Source: Emydura subglobosa (Eukaryota; Chordata; Testudines; Chelidae). Taken from it: a stretch of DNA of 64,000 nucleotides. The notes under the pieces were generated by a model that had not been told where the DNA came from, searched no databases, and saw nothing but the letters and a program-made list of their open reading frames with translations. The position numbers and the translations under genes are program-made. Shown one piece after another: positions 1-13,329 of this stretch. The stretch spans positions 60,235,079-60,299,078 of the forward strand of contig ML679941.1 in NCBI GenBank assembly GCA_007922225.1, in the 5' to 3' direction. Positions within the stretch are counted from its first letter, which is position 1. Each line of letters starts with the position of its first letter.

Positions 1-3000
1 TTGGGAAAACTTAATTGGGAGCTGGATTAGACTCAGTTTCCTAAAACAGAAGCATGTTACTGTCAGTTGCTCTGGTGTTTTATACTATAAAATTCTTCCT
101 ATTTAAAGGAAAGGAGCTCTCCCACCCAAGATGTGCAAAGATGTTGTTATTTTGACATTGAGTCCTACTCTTTGTCAATTTAAGAAGTACGTGGGTATCT
201 ACTCCTCAAATATTGTTTAATAAACTTCTAACAAACAGCATAAGATAAAACTTGTAGATTAATCTCCCATGCAATCAGCCAGCTCACCACTATAATCTTT
301 GCAATACTCCAGATTGGCTGTTTCTGGATAATTGATCCCAATTCCCTATGATGCTGGATAACCGTATGCATATATTGCACACTCAGTTGTTTGAAGAATT
401 TATTGCACTGAAGAATTTGTTGCATGGACACACAATGTGATTCTTTATGCCAGTGTGATTCAGAAAAGTACACCATTCATTTGGTGCTATGTGGTACAGC
501 AAATCCCTCCCGTTGAAAGAGGATGACTCCTTCATAGAAGCAAACAAGTTTTGGATTTTGATATAATCTATATTTAACAGCTGATATTATTTTCTTTACC
601 CAATCTGAAAGAAAAACAAAGTCTGTGGTTCAGAATCGCTGAAGATTCTACAGGAAATGTAAATTTTCAAGCCTGGCCTGCAGTGCTTAGGGTGTTTCAC
701 CATGAGGGATGGCAGGCAGTGAGATTGTTGTGCTCTCTCTTGAAGTTGTCTATCAAGGGGAGTACCTGAAGTCATGGCTGGAGCTTCATGGAGAGGCAGC
801 TGCTGAGGGGTTGTCATCAGTCCGGGGGAGCAAGAGCTGGTAATTCTTTTACTTTTTGTCTCTGCTGTAGGATCTTTTTGTGGTTTTGCTCAATACTCTA
901 GGTCCTAATTATAATATCAAGAAGTTGTACAATTCAGTTCCACTTCCTTAGATGTTATGGCTTGATTCTGTCAAAGGTGGTTTAGCTTCCTTCACTCTTT
1001 CCCTGCTGCACATCTGAACACACTGGAGATCCTATCATTGGTTTACCTATTTCAGTATTCCTAACCTGAAAAAAAAATATTTTGCAAGTAAGTGCAAATA
1101 TTTTCTGATATGATACCCAGAATTTAAGATTTGAGGGTGATATTTGAAGCTTAGCTTTAGTGAACTTCATAAAAATTTCCAGTTTCGTTGTTTAATGTTC
1201 TTACAAAAAAGCCCATCCATATCATACAGATGTCTCTTACCCCACAACCTATTCAATTAAATATCAGTTAACTTTACTGTGATAAAGGAGAAAACACAAC
1301 TCCTAGGACATCAAATTGCTGGATCCTTTTTCTTAGTACTCACTAAGGATCTGATGCAAAGCCTACTGCAATGGACCAAGGAGGTCAATTTCAATGCATT
1401 GTAATGTCCTTTCCTTTGCTCATTTGAACGTTGAATCAAGCAGTACTGGTAGAGAGCAATATATATATGGTATCGTGGACTACTCTTGTGGCAGCCATGG
1501 GGTAAAATTGCCCTGTATTTTTGCTTAGCACATTTTTCCTCCAGTTGCAAAGGGCAAGTAAATTGACACGAGTAGAAATAAGTTAGTAGATCTTCAGAAA
1601 TGCAGTGTTTTGCCACAGAATCAATGCCTAGAGGCTGAAAATGTAATTCTGTAGTTAAAGCAACGTGCTGTGAGATAACAATAGCTCCCTGTATTCAGCA
1701 AAAATCTCTAAGTGTAGATTGCCTGCAATATATCCTTATTGTCCAAGAGTCTACATGTGCTGCCAAGAGATTATTAGTATTTACTAAGGAAAAGCACTGT
1801 GTGGAGGAGTGAGCTGGCAAATGTAACAAACATCTTCCTGATTTCCTCCTGCTAGAGTCACACTGTGACTGCAGAATGTTCTGGAGAGAATTTCCTATTG
1901 GAAAATGCCCTGGTGACGGACTCTTCAGAGAGTAAGACAGATAAAGGATTGTTAACGATGTCACCAGGAAGTTTGGGGGTTTGGATTTGGACTTGTGTCC
2001 CAATAATTGTCAGATACAAGGTTCAGGGCGGGGTTCCATGCAAATCCCTAAAATACAAGTGCCTTATCATGCACAGAAGTTGAGATTGTGGATAAATCCA
2101 TGACCCCGAGAAATCAACACTGCTCCAAAAATTGAAAAACTGCACAGTAGTTGAGAGACACAAGTCACAAACCTCAGTTATAAACATTTTACAGATGAGC
2201 TTGATTTATTTGATTTAATAACTTGATTTATTTATATTACTGAAGTATCCAACCTCAGCTGCTTAATTTGTGACCTTTCATTATATTGGTAAAGGCCATA
2301 TTTATATGTACCAAAACCAGATTTTCATGGATTATTTTATTCCAGAAGGTCAGCCTTTGGCAAAAAATGTGCTCCCTCATTATCTATGACTCTTTCAAGC
2401 ATGCAGTAAGAGAAGAGATGAAGGCTTGTTAGTGCTGCTGACTAATTTTAGAGCAGAGCTTAAACTACTCTACTGTGAAGAGTCCAGTCAATCTCAAAAC
2501 CTCAATAAACTTTAGGGATCGATCACAAACTATGTTTTATAGGAGAATGAGCTAAGAAAAAATTAATTATCACAAAGTGATGCTAGAAACTGGCTTTCTT
2601 TCCTCCAGTCAATTGCTTTGCATTTTGTTTCATTTATCTATTCATCAAATCTTTCACAAGTAAGAGTGGAATAATTTAGCAGAAAATAAATCACCAAAAC
2701 ATTAGATTTTGCATCTGCATGATAAGAATTCCAGCAAATCTCAACATTTTAATAATATGAGCTGTTAGAAAAAATTATCACAACTTTGATAAACCTTCAG
2801 TTTGCTAGCTTTAATCAAGTAATGTATGCCCTGGTAAGAATTATGTGCTGCTGAATTATTTTTAGGAGCATTTACCACAGGTATTTCACATGTGCACAAA
2901 ACACCTTAATTCTAATATGATCTAATATGATCAGTAATAATAAGGCGGTTTCCTGATAAAAGGCATACCATATGTTTTTATTTTCCCAATTACTTGGGGG

Positions 3001-5790
3001 CATCCGTTTTAAATAAAGATTACCTATTTGAGATTTGCATTCTTGTTCTATCATTCATACCATTATATTTACACCTTTATCTGGATAAAAAGGTATCTTG
3101 GGTCACATATTAATATACTGGATAATTCCAACTATGTACAGATAACTGTCATATATAAAAGAAAGAATCTGAGTGTTATACCAGTTCCCTCTATGCACAC
3201 AGAGTTCAACAACTGGGGAACTGACCAGTTGTCAGCACTTTTTCTTCTGCTGTCCCCCCCTCTTGCGCGTCATTCATCTTGTTGATGAGAGTGCGATCCA
3301 CACCATAGGGCTACGCTGTTATGGTGTTAACAGGAGCAGAAATAACTTGCCCTCCCCACAATGCACTGATTAGTCTCATTAATTCATTATTTGAGACAGA
3401 GTTCCCAGCTTCTCTAGTCAGATGATGGATTACAGCAAGACTATCTCAAGCGAAACGCAAGGGCATATAACGGATAGTAATGACCATGAGATGAACTTTA
3501 GAACTGGCAGTATCCACCGGGAATGCTGCTACTTGAGAGTTTTAAAAATGTTATTTTTGAGTGGCTTATTCAATTTTTGTCAAAATTATTATACTTTTAT
3601 TAGAAGAAATGTATGCATTTATTTAACATAATGAGGGGAAATATTCTATGTGAGGACAGTGAATGTACCAGAGGGCATGTGGTACCTGAATAACAGCCTC
3701 TGGAACATATTCAGAATGGTAATCCACACCATTTCTAGCTCAACGTATGGATTGGTGCTGATATTTTACAATTAAAATGACCTTCAGTGCGTGAAGGTCA
3801 AATATGCAAAAAACTAAACACTTTTCTTTGTAACCATTAGCAGAGATATAACTCACCCAAGAAGTGCATCTGTTCCTTAGCAACATTTCAGAAACTGGAT
3901 GCTAGAGATCTGACAGCCCATTAAAATGTGGGAGTAGTATTTCACAATCTATACCAATGTTCATATCACAAGCTTAAAAAAAACCCCAGTTGCATCAACA
4001 TACTATATAGCATTTTAGGTATGTTTTTTATACTGGAATCGAGTTTATGTGGGATTTCTTTTGGTAACGTAGTAACAAGAAGCATTGCTTCGTCCTGGTC
4101 CAAGCCCTGTGTTAGTGTTCTTTTTTGACTCAATGGGGAAAACCAAAAAGGAAAATAAGGCAGTTAGCAGGTGTTATTTTTCCACACGCACAAATGGCCA
4201 AATTCTCAGCTTTACTGAACATATTCTAAGTCACCTTTCTGCTCCCCTGAGCCAGGGGTCATTGGGGGCTGTTTGGGCTGCTTTAATAAAAGGGAGCACT
4301 CCACCATATGAGGACTGGCCAGGCTTCCTCTTACAAGCCTCATCCCTGACTTTACCCAGCTTTGTACCGCTTTAGGATTCTCCTATGCCAGAAGAATCTT
4401 CAGCTGCTCCTTAAAGACAACTTTCCTACTGCTTTGCTCTGATTCAGCCTTTTAAAGCAAACTGATCAAGGTCGAAGATGTGGTCTCTTGTTTGAATTAG
4501 AATTGCATAAATAAACAACATGCAGGCACAAAGAGCTGGAACAGGCATTCCTGCCTCCTGTTTGAATATTCCAGGCTATGTTTCTTCACCAGTTGATATT
4601 GGAAACAGTTGCATTTTACACGACTCTCCAATACTTCATACACAGAATGATTGCTCCTTATTTTCTGTAAACATCTAACCCCCAATTTCTGCCCAATATT
4701 AATCCTTCCAGCTGCTCATCCAACAGTACCGCCGTTCTGTTCTATATAAGCTTTTATATCTTGCTTATCACTGTAGTATCTGAATGCCTTCCAGTAGTGC
4801 ATTAAGCATTGTGACAACACATCTGGCACATGTGTCTGTTTCAAATTAAAAAGCCCATTCAGAAAGCTTTGGACAGGAGAACATTACTAAATGCAGTAGA
4901 CCTCAAACAGCTTTTGTTCCTTCTAACTAACCTCCAAATCTTGCCAAAGTATTCTTCCTTTCAAAGACACTGTTCATACTTGTAAGGAGGACACCTCTGA
5001 CAAGCCTCAGTGAAAACTGATAAATTTGTTGTTGGGTTTTTCAGAATACAGCCCAAGTACACTCCCTACCAACCCAATTTAACTAAAAATGTCTGAAATG
5101 ACAGTAGCTAATTAAGTATAATACCGACCACTGATTTGTGACTTCTAAGCCATTCTTTAAAAGAAAGCTTTAAGACATATGAAATGTTAGCAAAAAGTAC
5201 AAAACTATTTTTTATCACTGTAGGTGATTGAAGATAGAAAAATATAAAGACATACAGGGTGAAGTACACAATATTCTATCAGACTGGCACAACATTATGA
5301 AGCATCTCATTTCAGCTGTCAAAAGGCTCATATTGATTTTTTTTTTATTATTCTCTGTATGTGCTTTTATGGGTACTCTAAATAGAGGCTCCATTTTGCT
5401 CTTATGAAACTCACCTTGCTTAGAAAAAAGTTAATAGTGCTTTCAACTTGGAAAAATAGCAGCTTAGGTTGGCACTGTACAAGAGTGTTGTGCACCATAA
5501 TGTACAGATAGGCTCCTCATCAAGAAAATAAAAGGGAGATACGTGCCTAAGGAATATTTAGAAGGGTGATTTAAGTACCTGCAAGGCTGATGGGTACTCT
5601 GGCAGGAGTGTGCTCATATTGTGTGTTGTGGGCATGAACGAGGTAAAAGGTGCCTAGGTGAGGGGATGAGAAGATAAGCCAATCCTAAATTGTTAGATAG
5701 TGATCCAGTTTTCTTCTCAGGTCGGTATCAGTACTGCAGAGGCTATCACTGGGTCAGTGAACACACCCTTTTCTCAGAGCTGTGCCTAGA
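1..5790. other. No recognisable gene or repeat
   Basis: AT-rich sequence with only short ORFs (about 60-100 codons) lacking domain-like composition, consistent overlap or coding periodicity that I can see. I recognise no exon, promoter, transposon tail or RNA gene. One short inverted repeat at 3778-3800 is listed separately. It could be intronic or intergenic; unmarked old repeats cannot be excluded by eye. Confidence 0.5.
3778..3800. other. Perfect inverted repeat with everted AGGTCA-type half-sites
   Basis: Two exact 9-bp arms (TGACCTTCA and TGAAGGTCA) are separated by five bases. The outer hexamers TGACCT and AGGTCA match the nuclear-receptor half-site RGGTCA in everted orientation, 11 bases apart. 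The geometry is not a standard well-known spacing, so binding is only a possibility; a chance palindrome is equally plausible. Confidence 0.3.
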
Positions 5791-6360
5791 AGGTACAAAC
5801 TTTGGCACTCAGATAGGGAACTCTGAAAATTCCAGCCATTCCTGAGGTTCAAATAGTTGCAAAGTCAGGCCCCAATACAGCAAACAACCCGAGACTGCTA
5901 AGAGTGTGTACAGTTAAGCACATATTTAAGTCTTTACAGAGCAGGGGCTGTAAGCTGGTGGGCAGATTCACCAGCCAGTGCAGTCCTAATAAAACCCAAA
6001 AGCTCAAGATTAGTTCCATATCTTTTCCTCAGGCTGGGTTTTATTAATAAACAAGATGCAAAAGGCATGAAGCAACACAGAACATGTTAACAGAGACCTT
6101 CTTCCACAGCGTAGAGAAGGGAGATAACTCATCCTTTCTCATTCCCCCTAGGTAGCCTTTCCTGGCTACTGTGAAAGAACCTACACTAGAACTGCCCTGA
6201 TTTTAGATCTATGCCACACCTAACAGGCAAGAGCGCTTTTATTTGGCATCTTTTCTGTCACATTCTTTCTCTTAGTCACGTGCTCTGTGACTACAGCATC
6301 CAATTTTAAAGTGGCCAGGGGCCATAACAGGTACACTACATGCATGTGTCCCCAAGGTCC
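5791..6360. other. Unclassified, possibly old repeat (weak)
   Basis: 5860-5945 has the pattern of an old dispersed repeat seen in amniotes (a phrase of the type 'cagcaaa ... taagcacat ... taagtc'). 5975-6120 has an AATAAAACCC phrase and the reverse motif TTTTATTAATAA, compatible with a decayed LTR or retroelement end. No boundaries or target duplications are visible. Confidence 0.25.
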
Positions 6361-6954
6361 AGTGTCCCGTAAGAGGCACCTTATTCTGTTGCTATTTAGG
6401 AAAAGAGAGAAAAAAATGGCTTAAAGAGTTTGACTGTAGGATATTCACAATTTTAGAGAATGAAAAAAAAAAAGAATCTTATGACTCAAACATTTTTCTT
6501 CTTCTTATCTGGCAGAATTAAAAAGCGCACAGGAAATTAAACATATACATCTGACAAAGAGTAGCTTAGGAAATATGAAATGTGATTATGCTTGATTCAT
6601 TCCCATGCTGGGACACCAGTTTACTTTAAGCATCCTGGTAGGTCCTGTTTAAAAAGTGACATTTTACAGCTCCATTTTCAGAATGATTTATAGTTATTGT
6701 TTATAACACTCAAATAGGAAATGTCATGATTTTCTTTTTAGTACTGCATTCTAGCTAGTCAAAATATTATAAATTTACATGCCAGATTATTAATGAAAAT
6801 ATTTCAGCAGTATATTTCTATGTTGTGTTGAAAAACTCTTCTGTGGGTGACAGCAAATTGTATCATTCAGCTCGTGTTGATACAGTCCTTGTTGCTGCAC
6901 GTTCTCTACTGCAAAGGGAATTGTGTATCTTAACTTGAAGGTGACAGGTTATTG

Positions 6955-7065
6955 ACAATAAATATTAATAATGCTTACCATTTATATAGCACTTTTTATC
7001 TGAAGACATGAAAGCCCTTTACAAATATTAATTATTTTTCATATCACCCCAAAAATGTGGTGGAA
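6955..7065. repeat. MIR/L2-like 3' tail fragment
   Basis: The stretch carries the phrase 'ttatatagcac-tttt-atctgaaga...agccctttacaaat' typical of ancient amniote L2/MIR-type repeat tails, in which a TATAGCGC-like core is followed by CTTTACAAA. It is diverged, and strand and exact family are uncertain. No coding content. Confidence 0.45.
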
Positions 7066-7619
7066 TGATATGTAGGGAGCACTCTTTTCACCATTGAATG
7101 TAAATGACTTCTTGTGTATATCACAGTTGCTATTTACAAGATTTCATAAACAATACTTGACATTTTAGGGTTTGAAAATTGTTTTATATCATTGAAATCG
7201 TAGAGGGATTTGGGTTTTCAGAACGTAGTTTCCTAAGGTGGAGTTTGTCCTGGACACCTAGGCCAACATCCTTATTTACAAAAATCACAGATAGTATTTA
7301 AGGATCTCAATTTTAGATCCCATCAAAACAATTAAACCTCCAGCATTATGGTGCCCTCTGATAAAATCCTGTTGTGGCACTGATTCAGTCCTGACTCAGA
7401 AACAAGAGTGTCACTCAATGCATCATCAGCATTACTTAATGCTGACTCAGCCTAACATTGCTTAACTTGAAGGATTTGTCAGGCTGACAGCACAAGGTGG
7501 CTCAGTGGTGGGAAGTACAACAGCCTACATGCCTACAACAACTGAGGAAATGCATTCACGAAATGCATTTTCAGAATTGTTTATTTTATTTATTCATTCA
7601 TGAGTGTTTCTACTCAGAA
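7066..7619. other. No recognisable gene
   Basis: AT-rich, ordinary sequence. 7373-7475 contains several GACTCAG/GCTGACTCAG phrases but nothing that I can assign to a family. Confidence 0.4.
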
Positions 7620-8450
7620 ATACTATTACCTTACTACTATTATAGGTGGTGCAGGTAGTGCTGATTATAGTTAAGGTTATCTGACACCTTTTCTGTTGCT
7701 TATAACGTTTGCAAACTGAAATTTTCCATGCTGCATTTGCATAAGGCTGAATTGTTTTTGGAAAGTTTCAGCTATTTGTGAGACCAAGGTCAGAGAAAAA
7801 TGGTTTTTTTTTTTTGCCACGTTAAACAAATTTTTACACCTGTTTAACTGAGAAGCTCTAGTGCCTCATGCTTTGGCTCAGAGATTTGAAATTTAGCAGG
7901 GGTCGTGCTGGTATCAGCTTTTTGCTGTTTCTGTGAAAATATACCCACATTTTGTCAAAATCTCAATTTGCAGATGCTGAATAGCGACTTGTTAGAGTTT
8001 GGCAGCTAAATTCTCTGATTCTCCTATGTGCCATATGTCTCCTATGCAGGCACTGTCCTCTTAAAGTGACTAAATGCTCCAGCCGAGGACCAAGGGACTG
8101 AGCAGGACTTTCCTTGCAATTGTTCCTCTGGTCAAATGTGGGCACTGTGGTACCAGGCAAAGGAACTGAAAGCAGAGACTCTCTCTCCTGTGTTAGTGCT
8201 CAGGCCACATGGGGAAAACAGAGGGGTGAGGAACTCAGAGGAGGGGGGACAGATGTATATGGGGACAAGGGAAGAGTAGGTAGGAGCCTGAGGGAAGGGG
8301 GTTAGGAACAGGATTAGAGAGGGAGGGGGAATATAACAAGAGTCAGGAGAGGGCAGGAGCAGGAGGGAGGTTAAGTGGTAGGGGAGGCATGGTAACAGGA
8401 ACAGAAGGAGAAGCATGGGAAGCAAGTGCCATGGAGGGTAGGGATACAAG
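7620..8450 (+). repeat. GA-rich dispersed repeat family, short copy
   Basis: Aligns by eye with 13330-14800: shared phrases include AAATTTTCCAT, CCATGTTAAA-like, 'cctcatgctttggagcag' and 'gacttgaaat-tagcaggg'. The 5' half is AT-rich; from about 8210 it becomes a purine-rich (GGGGA, GAGG, AGGAG) degenerate tandem tract on this strand. ORFs on both strands in the purine-rich part (8114-8305 plus, 8132-8449 minus) are by-products of low complexity. The family is not one I can name; it recurs at 13.3, 28.4 and 45.6 kb. Confidence 0.6.
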
Positions 8451-9412
8451 TTACTCCATTAGGTCAAGTGATAGAAGGCTCTGCTGTGGACCTACTATCA
8501 AAGTCCTGATAACCCATAAAACAAAGAAGGTTAGTATGGTTCCATATGATTAAATTTTTGTTGTTTCAGTTTATATCCCTAGCAAGAGACATAAAAAGTC
8601 AACATGAGATTCTTTATAGGCATTAGGACCAAGAGAAAGAGGAAGGAAAATGTAGGTCCTCTACATAGCGGGAAAACAGAGCTAATAACTGAAGACATCA
8701 TGAAAGCTGAGGTGTCTAATGCCTATTTTGCTTCAGTTCTCCACTAAAAAGATTAATGGTGACCAGATACTCAAAACAATTAATATTAACAATAAGGGAA
8801 AGGAACACAAGCCAAAATAGGAAAGAACAGGTTAAAGAATATTTAGATAAGTTGGATCTATTCAAGTCTGCAGGGCCTCATGAAATTCATCCTAGGGTAC
8901 TTAAGGAACTAACTAAAGCAATTTCAGAACCATTAGCAATTATCTGGAGGAACTCATAGAGGTTGGGTGAGGTCCTAGAGGAGTGGAGAAGGGCAAAAGA
9001 GTACCTCTTTTTAAAGTTGGGAACAAAGAGGGCCCAGAGAATTGTACACCAGTCAGCCTAACTTTGATATCTGGAAAGATACTGGAACTAATGATTAAAT
9101 AATCAATTTGTAAGCACCTAGAAGTTTATAAGGAATAGCCAACAGGGATTTGTCAAGAACATATCATACCAAAAAACACTAATTTCCTTCTTTGACAGGG
9201 TTATTGGCCTAGTTGAAAGCAGGTAAGCAGTAGATGTGACATATATTGATTTTAGTAATGCTTCTGACACAGTCCCATGGGACATTCTCATAAGTAAACT
9301 TAGGAAATATGGTCTAGAAGATTAAATTATTATAAGGTGATGCACAACTGGTTGAAACACCATACTCAAAGAGTAGTTATAAATGGTTCACTGTCAAACT
9401 TGGGAGGGTGTA

Positions 9413-9420
9413 TCTGGTGT
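9413..9420. repeat. Target-site duplication, left copy
   Basis: TCTGGTGT immediately 5' of the hAT MITE; the identical 8-mer occurs at 9544-9551 on the other side. An 8-bp duplication is the hallmark of hAT transposition. Confidence 0.85.
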
Positions 9421-9543
9421 AAGATGACCAGATAGCAAGTGTGAAAAATCAGGACGGGGGTGGGGAGTAATAGGTGCCTATATAAGAAAAAGACCCAAAT
9501 ATTGAGACTGTCCCTATAAAAATGGGACATCTGGTCACCCTAA
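9421..9543. mobile_element. hAT-type MITE (non-autonomous DNA transposon) inside CR1
   Basis: A 123-bp insert with imperfect terminal inverted repeats: GATGACCAGAT at the left and ATCTGGTCACCCTAA at the right. It is flanked by perfect 8-bp copies of TCTGGTGT. The interior has the composition of a reptile hAT family I recognise: a G-rich run, then 'aggtgcctatataagaaaaag', then 'actgtccctataaaaatggg'. It encodes nothing and depended on a transposase from elsewhere. Because it splits the CR1, it transposed after the CR1 landed. Confidence 0.9.
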
Positions 9544-9551
9544 TCTGGTGT
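9544..9551. repeat. Target-site duplication, right copy
   Basis: TCTGGTGT, identical to 9413-9420; CR1 sequence resumes directly after it. Confidence 0.85.
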
Positions 9552-10462
9552 GGTCCCTGAGAGTCAATCCCTGGTCTGTTACTAGTCAAAATTTTCATTA
9601 ATGGCTTGGATAATGGAGTGGATAGTAGGCTTTTAAAGTCTGCAGATAACATCAGCCTGGGTGGGGTTTCAAGAATGTTGGAGTACAGGGTTGAATTCAA
9701 AATTACCTTGACAAATTGGAGAATTGGTCTGAATTCAACAAAATGAAATTCATTAAAGACAAGTGCAAAGTACTACTCTTAGGAAGAAAAAGTCAATGCA
9801 CAGCTACAAAATGGGGAATAACGGGCTAGGTGGTAGTGCTACTGAAAAGGATCTGCAGACAATAGTGTATCAGAAATTGAATCTGAGTCAACAATGGGAT
9901 GCAGTTGCAAAAAAGGCTAATATCAACCTGTTGTGCATTAATGGGATTTTCATTTGTAAAACACAAGAGGGTAATTTTCCCACTCTATTTGACAGTGGTA
10001 AGGCTTCATCTGGAGTACTATGCTCATTTATGGGCACCACACCTTTAGGAAAGATGTGGGAAATTGGAAAGAGTATAGAGGAGAGGAACAAAACTGATAA
10101 AAGGTTTAGAAAACCCTGACCTTTGAGGGAAGTTTAAAAGAACAGGGCTCATTTAGTCTTGAGAAAACAAGACTGAGGGGGAAATTTACAACAGTCATTG
10201 AATATATTAAAGGCTGTTATAAAGAGGGAAGGATCAATTGTTCTTCATGTCCACTGAAGGTAGGACAAATAACGGGCTTAATCTGCAGCAAAGGAGATTT
10301 AGGTTAAATATTAAGGAAAACATTGTTGCTATAAGGGTAGTTAAGATCTGAAATAGGCTTCCAAGGGATAGTGTAGATTTATTTGGTCCTGCTTCAGTCC
10401 AGGGTGCTGGACTAGATGACCCCATGAGGTCTCTTCCAGCCCCTACATTTCTATGATTCTAT

Positions 10463-13329
10463 TAACATTACTGTATTTATTTTTTTTAATCTATTTCAGT
10501 GCTTCAGCAAACAAATTCTACCCTAATAATTATTAACATACTTGGAGTCCTCCTGGTTTTGAGGCATTTTAAAAACTTCTTTAATTTATAAAAGGTGTTA
10601 AAGGTCTGACTGAGTGCCCTTCTCCTAGATGGTCACTAGGCTGTTATAACCAGACCTAACCTTTGGATCCTCCATGCTTCCAAGCCAATTGGTTCTTAGC
10701 AGAGTTCAAACACTGTCTCTAGTTCTGGTCTGTCACGCACATTCACTGTCTGGTACTCCTTCTTAGGATTTGGGACCCTGCGGTCCAGCTGACATAGGAC
10801 CCAAGACCAATACTAGACCCCCCCGCCAAGTCTCCCCAGTAGCCTATGCATGCTGATCCTGGAGTTCCAACCCTGTGAGCACTCCAATTTACAGTTTAAC
10901 TCTTCAGGAATTACATGATAGTTAAAATTAGCAACACACAGACTTTGCAAAGGGCCTTCTTAAACCCATGCACTTTACTCACAGATAACATAAGAGATTT
11001 ACAGACCTATGGAAAAACAACAAATAACTGAACACAGTTCCCTCCTTCAGAAGTCTCACCATTCCTTGGAGTCCTTTGAGGTTTGGTCAGTGTCCTTCAG
11101 GGGGGTCAGGTCTTTCTGGGTCCTACTTGTCCTGCTCAGTCTTCTGATTCTGGTCACCACCTTCTGCCTCTTTTCTTGCTACAGAAACTGTCCCTTTTAA
11201 AAACAGGATCTGACACCTCTTCTTGCTTCTCTTCTCATGCTGGGATTTTCCATTCTCTCTGCCTAGGAGTGGGGTTGCTGACAGAAGATAGTTATGTCTG
11301 TCTCTCAGCCTGTGACCCCCCCCCCTGGTACCACTGAGGTAAGACTATTCAGTTGTTGATAGCCCTTGATAGCCCTGCTTCAGATTCACAGACATGGTCT
11401 GTCTTCTGCAATAAAATGGAAGTTTTAAACTACACTGACGGTTACAGTCATAAACCAAGTTAATAAAATCAAATGGAATTCATAAGATTACATTGATAGA
11501 TTTCCAAAACTGTCACCATCTCTAATGCATTTGGAAATTTGTTGACACTTGAACTTAATTTGGGGATTTTTCCATGCAATGTTTTTTGGCTACTACTGTA
11601 TGTTTACACAATTAGGATAAAGAGTAAAATTATGGAAATTGCTGTGAATCATTTCAGATGTTATTCACTGCTCTATTGCAGTCATTAAGTCCATTATTTA
11701 AACTCCGACTGATTAAACTGTCCCTTATCGAAAGACATACATACTACTGTTGTGTATGTATGCCCATGATTCTGGAGCAGTGGAAATTGTCTGAGAATAT
11801 TCTTCCATTTTTTCCCCCTCAGGAAGCCCTCCAAATTCTTCTTTGGCATCCTGAGTATTTCCCCATTGTATGTACTTTCTATCTCTTTCCTCATAGGCAC
11901 CACAATGGAGTAACATCTCCTCTAATAGAGGAAGTTGGACAAAGGTAGAATTGGAATATGTCATTTCTTTTCTTGTAGTAATCCAATGGGATCAATAGAA
12001 AGCAACAAAAACTCCTCCCTCCATTTCCCCAAGCACTGAGTTCACTACCACCACAACACTCCTAGCCTCTGCCAGTTGGAGTTCTCAGGATTTGAAAATT
12101 AGATTCCATGCAGGGCAGCATGTTGTGCTGTTGCTTGACTGAAGGGCTGGCCCCACTCCTATTATTTTTAAATGGTGTCACTCTTTGCCCTTTTGAATTT
12201 TTAAGGAGTGAAAGATGCACTGGAAAATAATAGACTAACTGACTGCTTGACTTTGAATGATCAGAAAAAGTATTATCCAGTAGGGATTTTTATATTGTAA
12301 TGAACAATTAAAAATCTTAACGGAATGTCAGAGAATTTGCCAGCTTTAACCAGGCTCTTACAGTTATAAGATAGCAACAAGTCTGTAGCAGGAAAGAATC
12401 CAGTTATTAATGGAAATGACAAGGAATCAACTTCTGTGATAGCTAGGCCACAGCTTAATACAAGCTTTCTGTGTTACCCACCAGCCTGTAAACAGGATGA
12501 ATGCAGGCTTAGAAAAACCAATACATTCATTATGTCATTCAATATGTTCTCTGCAGAGCTCCAAATTAACATTTCAGCCATTCTGACCCAGATTACTATT
12601 TTTTTGGACAAAAAGCTAGAGTGAGAAGTTGGTGTTATTGCTGAGGAAATATAATAGTCCAGAGGAAATAGATATTCAGAGTCTCTTGACATTAAATGAC
12701 ACACTTACATTATTTAAACATGATACTTATAATTTATGTGGCAAAATGAAACCTTGGCACTTCCAAAAACATTAAAAATCTGAAATTTTATCCCACAAGA
12801 ATTTCTCACAATCACATAAAGTGTTGGGAACGTGTTAGCTATTAGCCACTGTTCTATTCAAAGCCTTCCTCTATAAATAATATAGCAACAGCTTTGTTCA
12901 GGAAAAGAGAGAGCAAAGACTCATACAGCAGGATTTTCTGGAGGGGGTGGGATTTAGAAATCAAGCCCAACTTGCCTTTTACTTTGGGAAATACAGAAAT
13001 ATAGTTTTCATCTATGATGAATGCTTTAATAGATGCTGATGTTAAATTTCAGATTAGTTCTCTAAGAGTATTGTTTGTAGGATGTATGAATAACGGAATG
13101 GTTTTAGTATGATGTTAACCCTCATTAGATTAATTGACAGCCTTTAGGAGAGCCTTTAGTATTTCTGCTTATGTTTCAGTTTGTGAAGGGATTATGGAAT
13201 ATTTAACTCACATTAATGGTATCTCACAAATGATGCTACAATTTTCCCTGGGCAGCCCTAGAAGTGGTAGTCATAGAAATATCTGATTAGTCAATGCAGT
13301 AATGCTGTCAAAATACCCATTTTTAATGA
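10463..13329. other. Unassigned region, possible decayed LTR at 10600-11340
   Basis: No gene seen. 10600-11340 is relatively C/T-rich, includes runs of seven and ten C (near 10817 and 11317) and short overlapping ORFs, and could be an old antisense LTR; I see no TG...CA ends or duplications, so this is only a suggestion. From 11341 to 13329 the DNA is AT-rich and featureless to me. Confidence 0.35.

Larger units (their letters stand above)
8690..10130 (+). pseudogene. CR1 ORF2 reverse-transcriptase remnant
   Basis: Decayed ORF2 of the CR1 copy. Residues translated from 8756-8959 include DKLDLFKSAGPHEIHPRVLK, matching the conserved CR1 segment just upstream of the RT core, with the usual continuation 'LTKAISEPLAIIW'. 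Later pieces, such as the frame at 9763-10119, keep the region with a Gln-rich 'LSQQWDAVAKKAN' phrase seen in CR1 C-termini. Frameshifts and stops separate the pieces and a DNA transposon sits inside. In an intact element the protein would carry out target-primed reverse transcription; this copy cannot. Family assignment is firm, exact ends are not. Confidence 0.8.
8555..10462 (+). mobile_element. CR1 LINE, 5'-truncated and degenerate
   Basis: A non-LTR retrotransposon copy in plus orientation. The 3' end carries the CR1 signature: 'ggactagatgacc...aggtctcttccagcccc' followed by the terminal TTCTATGATTCTAT run at 10449-10462. Upstream, reverse-transcriptase remnants are spread over all three frames with many stops. 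A 123-bp hAT MITE with its own duplication interrupts it at 9421-9543. CR1 copies are usually 5'-truncated, and here homology is recognisable from about 8555. Not active. Confidence 0.9.

Noticed and set aside
10600..11340. Antisense LTR
   Set aside because: C/T-rich and LTR-like in composition, but no TG/CA ends, duplication or second copy could be found; left as unassigned.
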